From contig SSNU01000181.1 of the NCBI GenBank assembly GCA_012064415.1, positions 104,868 to 168,867 on the forward strand: DNA of 64,000 nt, read 5' to 3'. The notes under the pieces are model-generated. The model was not told where the DNA came from. It made no database searches and saw only the letters and a list, made by a program, of their open reading frames with translations. Below are positions 21,448 through 31,700 of this stretch, in pieces; the stretch's first letter is position 1; each line of letters opens with the position of its first letter. This DNA comes from Gyrodactylus bullatarudis (taxonomy: Eukaryota; Platyhelminthes; Monogenea; Gyrodactylidea; Gyrodactylidae). A program made the translations under genes and the position numbers.

Positions 21448-24400
21448 ATGATTAACATTAATGTTGGTGTCTTGGGACATGTTGATTCTGGTAAAACTAA
21501 TCTATGCAAAGCTCTCAGTACCATCGCTAGTACTGCAGCCTTTGATAAAAATCCTGAAAGTAAACGTAGAGGAATAACCATTGATCTTGGATTTTCTTCT
21601 TTTGACGTAGAAAATATTCCAAAATCTCGAGTTGATCTTGCTGAAAAATACAAAAATATTCTATTTACTCTTGTTGATTGTCCAGGACATGCATCATTGA
21701 TTAAAACTATCATATGTGGAGCTCAAATAATCGATATGATCCTTCTTGTCATTGACATCAACAAAGGAATACAAACTCAGACTGCTGAATGTATCGTTAT
21801 AGGTCAGATGACATGCAAAAATCTAATTGTTGTAATTAATAAGATCGATCTTGTACCTGAGAAGGAAAGGGAGGGAAAAATTAATCAGGTTTGTAATCCT
21901 CTTTTATTGTTCCTTAATTTAGGTGACGAAAATTCTCAAGAATGCTCTTAAAAAGACAAAATTCACAAAAATATCTTATGTTGGAGTATCGGCTAATGTT
22001 GGAGCTACACAAGTAAATCATTTTGACATTCAAATTGAACAAACAGATGGAAATTACCCCTCGGAGTATTAATGCTGAAAAGTTAATTGAATTGATGGTC
22101 GAATCTATAGAGGATCCAACGGAATTGAGAAATATGGAATCAAAGAAACCTTTTCTGTTCGCTGTTGATCATTGCTTTACGATTAATGGTAAAGGGACTA
22201 TTTTAACTGGAACAGTTATTCAAGGTACACTAAGCGTGGATGATGTAATTTATTGCACGAATAACAATTTTCTAGAATATCGAATTGCCTTTGTTTATGA
22301 TACAGAAGAAAGTCCTATCAATGCAAATGTTTAGGAAGCCAATCAAAACTATCACGCCAGTAAGTAAAAATTATAGTTTTCCTTCTAATTTTGTGTATTC
22401 TTCTTTTTTTAATATTCCCATTGTAATTTAGGGATTCAGGGCTGGAATTTGCATCCCTCAAATCGACTCAAAACTAATGGAACGAGGATTGATTTGTCAA
22501 CCGAAAACATTGGTCCCTGTCCATGCCTGTATCATAGGGAATGTGGAACGAGTGTCTTTTTTCAAAGGGAAAATCGCTAGCAAAAAGCTGTTCCATGTCT
22601 CTGTGGGCCAGGATACTTTAACATGTAAAATTACTGTTTTTCATTCAAAAGTAAATAAAAAATCTTTCATATTTAATTGAAAAATTTTTTAGTCAAAATT
22701 GTTAGAATCCTCATATTTTGGGTAGATTGCTCACTCAAAAACAGTATTTTGAACTGAATTAGATCGAATTTTTGATTTACTTTCTATTTCGATAGGTGAA
22801 AACCAACCAAATTAATGTGATTGAAGATTTTCCCAAAGAACTATATTATGATGATGAACTCCCTTCAGATGAGAACCGTGAGTTGGACTATTTGAAATTT
22901 CAAAAAATAATCTACTCATTTTCGTACCAACTTCTCTAATAGATATATCAATTCTTAGCATCATGTTTAAAAGTCCTAAAATGTTCAAAATTCGACCCAT
23001 GTTTCGATGAATTCTTAGTACAAAGTTACTAAAATCTTGAATATCGTGGTCACCGATTAAGTTTTTCACTCTTTTACATCAAGAATAGTAATTTTTTCTT
23101 AAAAAGACAAAAAACTGTGAAATTCATTGTTCTCAATGATGTCCGTGGGAGATTATACGAAAAATAGGTATTACCATTATATATCTCTATTCAAAAATAT
23201 GCAAAACATCATCTGGGTATGGCATTACGTGAGAATAGTTAATATTCTCGTGAATTTTTCGGAGGAAAATAAATTTCAACCTACTTTATTGCTCAGTTGC
23301 CTAGATCACCTTATTTTATCTTTATATGAATATATACATTGCAATAAGAAATTTTTTGATCATTGGTTATGCTTATATTGTAATTCTAACAAGGTTGAAC
23401 CTACATCTATCACCGAGATTTGAGTATTATTTGACGCTTATGGAATTGGTTCTAGTTTCTACAGATTCTATCACTTGAGTATGTTGAAAATATAACCTCC
23501 AATAAGTTAAAATCCAAAGGACATGTTTTTATTTCAAAATAGAATGATTCTTCGTAAACAAGTACTATGTAGAAATTACAGTGTTTTTAAACCTACTAGT
23601 AAAGTGTGATCACTGGTTATTACTATAGGATTCTTATTGCTAGTAAGAATGATTCTACATTTGAAAAAATGGGTCTAAAATTATATAAAACTCTAAAATA
23701 TACCATGTTATTTTATAATAAAATTTATTAAAACTTAGGTCAATATTAGCATTCTCAGCCATGGTCATCCAAACGTTTCGACGGTGATTGTCTTCACACG
23801 CCTTCTTCAGTGGTACAACAAGTTTGTCAAAAAACAAATTACTATTTATATACTTTCATGATCTCATACCTATCAGTTTTGTCCAATCAGATGAGAGAAT
23901 AGAATAATACAAGAGGCTGACCTATGATAATAAAGTATAGATAATCAGGACAGAAAAGAGTTATAATTTTTTCATCAGATTTGATTTAACTTCCTTCTTT
24001 TGCCAAAAAGCTGAATCCAACACTGCTCAATGTTCACTTCACCAACATTTCCATTAAAAGTATCATTATTGCCTATTTCTAGAGCTTCATGAATTAACCT
24101 CTTTCTAAAGTTTTTCTGCACACTAAGAATTTTAACCTCCTCAAAATTTATTTTATGCCCATTATTGTTTAAGACATGTTGAAAAACATGTGACTTATTA
24201 TCATTTCTCAAAATACTGTTTTTATGTTCTTTGATTCTTGTTCTAAAATTCCTACCAGTTTGACCAATATAACTTTTATCACAGCTACACTTCAATTTAT
24301 AAATACCACAGCCCTCAAAAATGTTATTTTCATTTTTGGAAATTTTATCAACAAGACTTATATTATTTTTAAAAACAACCTTAAAATTATATTTTTTATA

Positions 24401-27400
24401 AATTTTAGATAACAAAATATTAAGTGGGCTATGTTCTAAAACAATGATTTTTTTGATGTCTAAATTTTGATTTTTAAAAACGTTTGGATGACCATGGCTG
24501 AGAATGCTAATATTGACCTAAGTTTTAATAAATTTTATTATAAAACTTATTTTAGATCATTTTTCACTGATTCGGATACCATGTTATTATTGAACTAATC
24601 ATGGAACTTAAACGAGTTTGAATCTCAGTTTACATACAATTTGAAGTTAGCTTTCCGAAGATTTATGACTCCTAGATCTAAAAGAATTCAAGCAAAGATT
24701 TCGGACTATTCAATTTCGCTAGTTCTTTGAAGAAGAGTGGTCCTCTAAGAAGGATGATGTATTGTGAAAATATTTAGAAAACTTATCTGCTGAGATATAG
24801 GAAAAATTTATTTTCCATCATTGATTTTAAATATACAATCGACATCTCTCAAAGATTGTAAGATAATTCGTTTTAGAGCGAGAAAAATGGGATCTATCAA
24901 CATTTTTTGACTGATAATGACGCTTTTTAAAACCGAATTCTCATTCAGTTTGAGCGTAATTAGTAATTATGACAAAATATTTACAAGTAGTATGATTAAA
25001 TTTTTCATGGTATTAATTCTGATACAAATTTTCATCATCAAAATTTCTATCTATTTTAGGGGGACAGTAAAATTCTGTGTCAAGACATATATAATACCTG
25101 CAATCTGCTTATGCCTTGAATTCTCATTATAATTGTACTGTATGTATTAAATTAACATGAAATAAAACTTTACCTGTATATGACTTAAAAAACCCGTCAA
25201 ATTTTAAAATATTGTCTCTTGAATGATATATTCAGAAACCTCAGCATATTAACATATCAAAATATATTCAAAAATATGACTTGAGTTGCCCTGCTAATTA
25301 CATTATTTCGGCATAGTCAAAATAATCTGATTTATATCTGTATTCGGGACAAGTAGGGGTAAAGAGTCCTTTCCCAAGGGAGCCATGGTAGAAAATGATT
25401 TATGGAGAGAAATAATTTCAAGATTTCCCAAACTGAAAATTAAGAATCTAAATTCAGTTTGTCTTGTAGGTTTGCCCGATGCTGAGTATTTCATACTAAT
25501 TCACTTTGACCACCCGGTTTGTTGTTCCAAAGATGGTCTTTTGATTGGATTCAAGTTGGATGCTGATATTAACTCGAAATTATGTCGAATTGCTTTTAAT
25601 GGAAAGGTTATTCTCGGCCTAAGTAATCCCAAGTATCATGAACAAGATTTGACCAAACTTCCCGTATGTTTCAAATTAATTTTGTACTGTAATAAAAATT
25701 GAAAATTCTCTCTACATTAATATTCCTAACCATCTGTGTAATGTCAATTACACACATAACGGTCAAGGATAATATTTTTCATCAATTTCATCGACCAATA
25801 ATATTCGAGTATGCTATCAACAAATGAAATTGAAGCAGGGATTTTCACTTTTTAATTTTTTCTGTCTCTACTCTCTTCCTCCTCACATTTCAGAAAACAT
25901 GATTGAATTTTTTTCATAATTGAAAAGAGAATAAAAAATCTCTCCCCATGATGTGTGTAATTGACTGTATTCAAGAATTTTAAAATTTCATCTTTAATTT
26001 ATCTGACTAAAAGTTGAGATAAAATAATTTGACACCTTGAAAAAGATGTATACTATCGAACAGTTGTCAAGGCCAATTACTGAAATTCAAATCTCAACTT
26101 TAAGACCTCGTATTGTTATCTAATGAGAAAAGTACATCTATTCTCGATGAATAAATGGGAATTCATGAAAAACCCTGAAACCAACAAAAATTTTCAACTT
26201 AAAGTCTTAAAAAATGGAAAAATCCCGCCATCTCAAAATTTAAAATGATTTCAAATCGGCAAAAGTGTGCCTTTTGAAAATAAAACGGTAAATTTCCATT
26301 CTTTGAACTTTGAGTGGAATTTGTTTTATTGATTTAAAAATGAGGAGGAGGTTGTAATTAGACAGAGGTCAGAATAAGTTTTCTCTTGAGTTTTTTCTTG
26401 AGGGTTGAGTAAATCCTTATAGATCAAACTGAATAATCTCTGAGTTTCAAATACAATTTTCAATTGCATATAATTTTGATCGATGAGATTGTTAAGTTTT
26501 CTCCTGACATCATTACTAAAACCATCGCCATTGAAGTTGAGTTTCATGAAAATGTTTGTTTTCTCACCTTCCTCTGTATTGACAACTTCATCTCTAATTA
26601 ATGGTTGATTGATAAACTTGTCCACAAAACTATTTTCCATTAAACAAGACTTTGCCGTCTCTATTTCATTTGGTGTTTCTTTCGGACTAGCAATCCTTTT
26701 TCTCTTACCTAGACCAATTATTATTGAACTTTAACCTATTGAAGGTGACACATTGCTTTTTCTACCAAAGTTTATTTTCAAGATTTTTCATTCTCAATGG
26801 ACGAATTCAATAGGGTTTAGTGGTATTGATCAAATTTATTTCGACAAAAAAAATAAAAAATTCTGAAATTTTAGCCAAAAAATTATTAAAAAAAAAACTT
26901 TTGTTCTACTTTTAAGTAGATCCATGATGATTTATGATGAGAAAAAAATATTTTTCGGGATCATAACTGTAATTAACTAAATTTTACTTCTAGTTATTCA
27001 CTCTTTAACTCAAATCCATTTACACATATGCATTTTCCTGTATTTAGATTTTTAAGACAAAACTACGCATTGGTAAAATCGACAGAGTCTCCAATGCCCG
27101 TGATCTGATTGTTAGGGGTCTCTTCAAGAAGGATACAAACTGGTCCCTATTTGACAATTTGAAAGTTACCCTAGTCTGCATCAAGAGTGATTGCATGTCC
27201 GAAGGAATAGAAAGATTGGACGCAGAGAACATTATTTGGTCAATAGATGGTGTAATCATTGGGAATTTCGGTCAGACTGGGAAATGTAGAGTCACCCTCT
27301 CTCGTAAGTACACTCGCTAGGATATAGTAGGATTCTATTGATCTATTTTTGTTTTAGAGGATCTTCCTGATGAAATTGTCAAAAGATATTCCGGCAAAGG

Positions 27401-27506
27401 GAAGAATGAACCTTCTAATGTTTCTAAATTGATAGACCACCGATTGGAATTAGTACTAAAATTCAAACGTTATATATTTAATAAAACTCATCGATTTGTT
27501 CAATAA
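21448..27506 (+). CDS. EEFSEC: Selenocysteine-specific elongation factor eEFSec
   Basis: GTPase that delivers selenocysteyl-tRNA to the ribosome at UGA codons. Exons: 21448-21888, 21923-22012, 22047-22244, 22276-22359, 22432-22650, 22796-22877, 25470-25663, 27048-27303 and 27358-27506; 570 aa, close to the roughly 590 aa of animal orthologues. Exon 1 has the G1 loop GHVDSGKT (residues 10-17), DCPGH (G3) and NKID (G4). Exons 3-5 form the beta-barrel domains (SMQMFRKPI, then GICIPQIDSKLMERGL). Exons 7-9 form the eEFSec-specific domain IV (GFKLDADINSKLCRIAFNG, GNFGQTGK) and end with the family-type FKRYIFNKTHRFVQ. All phases match. Introns 1, 2 and 3 are only 34, 34 and 31 bp; reading through each one gives a stop or destroys the conserved protein. 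Intron 6 (2.6 kb) holds a Penelope relic. Confidence 0.93.
23591..23627 (+). repeat. Terminal motif ACCTACTAGTAAAGTGTG...
   Basis: Similar to 45460-45490 and 49321-49345, where the same ACCTACTAG motif stands at the left edge of hammerhead-cassette copies. Here it lies about 80 bp outside the inverted arm of the Penelope relic in eEFSec intron 6. Confidence 0.5.
23775..23810 (-). ncRNA. Hammerhead-like motif of the Penelope relic
   Basis: On the minus strand CTGAAGA (23810-23804) and GAAAC (23779-23775) bracket a 24-nt segment that can fold as a bulged stem II (GGCG-UG with CA-C-CGUC). This follows the CUGANGA - stem II - GAAAC order of type I hammerheads. Cleavage-site and stem I pairing are not clear, and the first stem II position is A rather than G, so activity is doubtful. 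Confidence 0.4.
23975..24483 (-). CDS. Penelope GIY-YIG endonuclease fragment
   Basis: Open minus-strand frame, apparently truncated at its 5' end at the inverted-arm junction. The first part (DIKKIIVLEHSPLNILLSK..., then YNFKVVFKNN) resembles the end of the Penelope RT. It is followed by GCGIYKLKCSCDKSYIGQTG, the GIY and YIG strands of the endonuclease, then the Arg of RTRIKEH and an Asn/His-rich helix region, ending with TAA-type stop at 23975. Catalytic Tyr pairs and the Arg are present and the frame has no stop, so the domain itself appears intact although the RT is missing. Not a host gene. Confidence 0.8.
26326..26640 (-). CDS. Possible nested antisense gene in eEFSec intron 7
   Basis: 104-codon frame with ATG at 26640, lying wholly within eEFSec intron 7 (25664-27047) on the opposite strand. 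The frame stays open upstream to about 26718 (KRKRIASPKETPNEIETAK) without another ATG. Composition is unlike shadow ORFs: charged, with a helical middle (FSNDVRRKLNNLIDQNYMQL). An AATAAA signal overlaps the stop codon. I do not recognise a family. It could be a small real gene, one exon of one, or chance. Confidence 0.4.
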   Translation of the reverse strand: MENSFVDKFINQPLIRDEVVNTEEGEKTNIFMKLNFNGDGFSNDVRRKLNNLIDQNYMQLKIVFETQRLFSLIYKDLLNPQEKTQEKTYSDLCLITTSSSFLNQ

Positions 27507-27574
27507 CATAATTCCATATATAAAAATTATTTTTTTATATTTCATCGTTGAATTACTTGGAAGTAGTTGCCGAA

Positions 27575-27580
27575 AATAAA
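27575..27580 (+). terminator. Poly(A) signal of eEFSec
   Basis: AATAAA about 70 bp after the eEFSec stop codon, the only canonical signal close to the gene end. Confidence 0.6.
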
Positions 27581-27689
27581 GAATATTTTATTTATTAAAA
27601 TCTTTTTTCAACCTTATTGAACAATACCGAGAGATTCGAGGTCACAAAAATTTATTTTAATTTTAGGATTACTAACATTTTTTTCATCT

Positions 27690-28093
27690 AGAAGCCGCAT
27701 TCTTATGGTTAATATTTTCTGGTTGATGTTTCATTTCGTGAACCAGACCACAGTCAAGGAAACAGTAGATCAGACACGTGTCTGCAAAAATGAAGTTCTG
27801 AAATTTTCGTTTGGTTCTAAACTCATAGTTCGGCAATATTATCGTTCAAAAAGTTCTGAAATATTGGGACATTTTCTAAGAAAACCTCAATCGCTTTTTA
27901 GGCAGGCATGCCCTGGTTGTAGAACAAGGCCTAACCGTAGAAGTGGAAGAGACGCATCTCTTCAAGAGAAAATATAGGCTTGATCGAATCTTGAGATATG
28001 AGCGCTTTTGGGTAGTCGGTGTCTTCTGTAGAGAAACAAGACAAATCAAGTTGAAATGTATGAAGCGTAGAACCAAAGAAAACCTTCATAACT
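27690..28093 (+). pseudogene. Second Merlin/ISXO2-like transposase relic
   Basis: The frame ending at about 28093 (TAA) contains VEVEETHLFKRKYRLDRIL, then WVVGVFCRETRQIKLKCM and RRTKENL. This matches the ISXO2-like V..DE..F.KRKY.RG..L...WV.GG.CRET block of Merlin transposases, but with Glu where the first catalytic Asp is expected. The preceding frame (FVNQTTVKETVDQTRV) resembles the helix-turn-helix region upstream. The two parts are in different frames, so it is dead. No TIRs were identified. Confidence 0.55.
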
Positions 28094-28742
28094 AAGAAAG
28101 TATCTCCTATGAACCTGAACTCAATTGAAAGGATCTGAAGAATTTCAAAGGTCCATAAACGTTCGGAGTTATTTCAGGAGTGTGTCTAGAATACCAATAT
28201 CTGAGCTAAATCAATATTGAGTCATTAAGTCATGTCTGTAAGATTGAATGCATATAATTCTTTTGTTTATATTTGAATAATAACAATAATAACATAATAA
28301 TTGATGTAATAATAATAGTTCATGTAATAGTATGTATATAGATTTTCAAATATTTATAGGTATTGATGTAATTTATTGAATGTAAAATTAAAAATTGATA
28401 TCTTTTTCTTTTCAATCTCACTTCTTTAAGAGTAGCCTTTTACGCTCTCTAACCGATTGGGACGCGGAAAAGAATCAGACAAAACTAGGCTTAGATTCTC
28501 TCCTCAAAGTTTTTCAATGGATACGGACAAGATCACATGAGAATGATAAATCTTCTCCTCTAAAGTCCAGACAAAAAAATAAAACGTAAAATATATATTT
28601 TGTTCATGTATAAAGATTTGATTGTTTTTTTCCTTCTTCGATATGAAATGTCCTTACACACTGTGTCCATGATTAAATATGATTTTTGATTAGTATAAAT
28701 CTTACAAATCACTGAATTAAAAGTATGAAATTAGGAAAGTTC
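28094..28742. other. Intergenic, no gene seen
   Basis: AT-rich spacer between the Merlin relic and the 3' end of the DUF3504 gene. It presumably contains the latter's 3' UTR; no canonical minus-strand AATAAA was found close to the stop. Confidence 0.5.
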
Positions 28743-31700
28743 TCAGACAGAAGTTTCGACATTCTCTTTAATTTGATCGTAAATGGTGCCAGATTCCTTT
28801 GGGGGACAATTCTTTAGGGAGTTGTTATCACCAAAACTGTCATCGTCATCCTCATTATCATCAAAGGAATTCGGCTGATTAACCGATGAACAATGCCCGT
28901 CATCGGAATGTTCAGCTGAATCATTGTTGAGATTATTTGATAAATTTGAGGTTGGCTTGCTAGCATTGAAGAAATAATTCTCATCATTTTGACGAGGCTT
29001 ATTAATCAAATTTTCGGCTGTCTCTTTATTAAACTGTTGGGTTTTGTTGAGGAACATTCGGGCAAAATTCTTAAAATTATCTATCGAGTTATTGGATGAC
29101 GCCATAATAGTTTTGAGATAATCTGAAGCAAAGCTATTATTTCCTGTGGCATTTGAGTAGAGAGAAAAGTCTTGCTGCAAGGAGTTGTTTGAGAAATTCA
29201 AAATGTTTGGTCTATTCAGGGACTGCTCATGAGACTGAGCTTGCTGGGACGTAATCTTTGGCTGAACTGTTGGAATTAGATCCCTTGATGGTTTCAAGCC
29301 AAGCATTCTTGGAATCCTAGAGATGATCTGAGTGCCAGCGCCAATCGGCTTGAACCAGGGACCTCCGTGCTCCCAATTAGGATCAGGACATAAATAGAAC
29401 GGTTCATTTGGGCCATTCGATTGAATAGGTCTGAGTTTTGCATACAATTGAAATACATCAATGCAGTTAAAAGGCATTGGAAGTCTCTTCCCAGAGCCTG
29501 TGCATTGTATCGGCTGCATCTGAACAGTGAGTATCTTGTTCATATTACTGCCATGATTATTTGTACCCATTGCTGTGTTATTACCAGAACCACCATGTCC
29601 CCGGCAATAACGAATGTCAGAATTTGATTCATTATTCATTGAGTTGAACTGAATCACAGAATCATTGCCAATTAGGTTAAATTGACCCCAGAGTAGATTT
29701 CGATGGCGTTGTGTGCCCCCAACATTAAACTGTGTCCTGTTCATTAGCCAAAGACTGTTGAGCAGAGCTTGTGGATTATCCAGACCCAAAAGACCGTCTC
29801 TCATTAAGCTTGCACCAGTAGGTGGCTTAGGTGGAGCAGTATAAATGCTTTCAGAGTCATTTTGACTACCAGTTTCTTGATTCATCTTACCAGACACGAA
29901 CTGACCACCTTCACCAGTAGAATCTGTTGGTGTTGGCTGACCATTACCATTACCAGAAGTACGAATGATTGAGCGTAGTTCATGTAGTCGTTGATTAAGT
30001 ACATTTCGAATTCCCTGGAAAGCATTATCCTTCAGTACAGAATACGGATAATTGTGATACTGAAATATAAAAACAGAAATTTGGTTACAATTTTAAGAGA
30101 TAAACATTCTTTTCTTTCTGTATATATAACAATTCAATTCTGTTACAATTTCTCAATAGAATTTCTTCTTATTTCTTATTACAAGCTCTATTCGTCAGTT
30201 GTATATATTTATTAATACAAAAAAGATGGAACATAAATCTCAGTACACTTTTCGATGCAACAAATTTATACTAAATAAAAAGACAATACTTATTTTCCAG
30301 TCACATGAATTGAGAGAATTTCCAGTCGCCTTTTTTAAAATTTTGTCATTCTCTTTTAATAATAAAAAAATTTAGAAAGACAACAACAAGGAGAAAAGTA
30401 GCTAAATAATATTAATATGATGTAATATCTGTTGGAATAAAAGAGAAGAAGAAGCTCTTCTATCTCGAGCTTCACATACACACTCCCACACACAAAAACG
30501 AGCACTACACAAGTAAGAGTTGTTTTTTTTTGTTTCTTTTTAAAAAACTACTATTATAATTATTATTATGAGAAAGTTGTCGAGAGAAAAGACACACGCG
30601 AGAATGCAGTCTCTCTGAAATTTTAATCAAGTCAACTAACTGCATTGTTTTTTATGATAAGGAACGAGCTGAGAAATAGAAAAAGTTGTCACTTCCTTTA
30701 GAAATAAAATTATAATTTCTTCGTGAATATTAAAAACAAAAAGAAAGAGAAAGAATCACAACTAAATGGTGATCAGTGTGCATTATTATTAGCAACAGAA
30801 AAACGACTTTCTTCTACAATATAACATAGAGTGTTATCATTTGAAAATAAACACTTTACGGTTCCATTGAGATTGTAAAAATGAAATGAAAATAAAGTTT
30901 TGTGTTTTATCAATCAAGAAGATTTGTTTGTAAGAAGGAACTCATTCAGAGCCATGAGAGAAAATTTTGAAACAACACTCAGTCAGTCAGTTAAATTGCC
31001 ATGTGAATAACTCGAAATGTAAGCTTATTCACATAAAAAAGAATTAAACTTTTTCTTCTTCTTTTATTGTTATTTCAATTTGTTTTTTTGTCTCTTTCTT
31101 ATTCGGGACATGATAACTACTGATGATGCCCTCTTTTTTAATTTTTTAGAGAAATAGTCTAAAAGAATAAATAATAATAATATGTCTGTGGCACACTTTT
31201 CGTTCTCCGCTTAATCAATTATAGTTTTATTAAGTTATAGAGGAGAAAGTGTTGTTTTTTATCGGAATCCTAGCCTGAATAAAACTATTCTCGTTTGATC
31301 ATCATCATGTACCATCTCATACATCTAACTAACGTGTGTTCTTACAATTATCTTTCCATTAATTCCCACTTCCCTAACCATGTATGGTATGTTATATATC
31401 TCTTATACTCCGAAATACTTTTTATAAATAGAGAAAGATATCATTCAGCAGAGAATAAGTGTTAGACTTTCAATCATCATTTGGGATGGAAAACACCTCA
31501 TTTTCATGCTCCCTATTATTATAATTATTTTGAGTATCATTTCTTTATCAATTACATGTGTTAAAATAAGTAATGGTTATTATAATATTGTAATACAAGT
31601 TTGGTTATTGATACAAGGAATAACCACTTACTTTTAAATGACGTTCCAAGGAATGGACAAAAGCCTTGAGGGACTCTGGCTCGTATTCATGACCGTCCTT

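Larger units (their letters stand above)
23710..24545 (-). mobile_element. Penelope-like element remnant with inverted arms
   Basis: 68-bp arms at 23710-23778 and 24478-24545 are inverted copies (blocks GGATGACCATGGCTGAGAAT and GCTAATATTGACCTAAG). Between them on the minus strand lie a GIY-YIG frame (24483-23975) and an AT-rich 3' region with a hammerhead-like motif (23810-23775). Penelope-like elements are known to have direct or inverted terminal repeats and hammerhead motifs; the arrangement fits a 5'-truncated copy. The element is in eEFSec intron 6, antisense to the gene. Confidence 0.75.
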
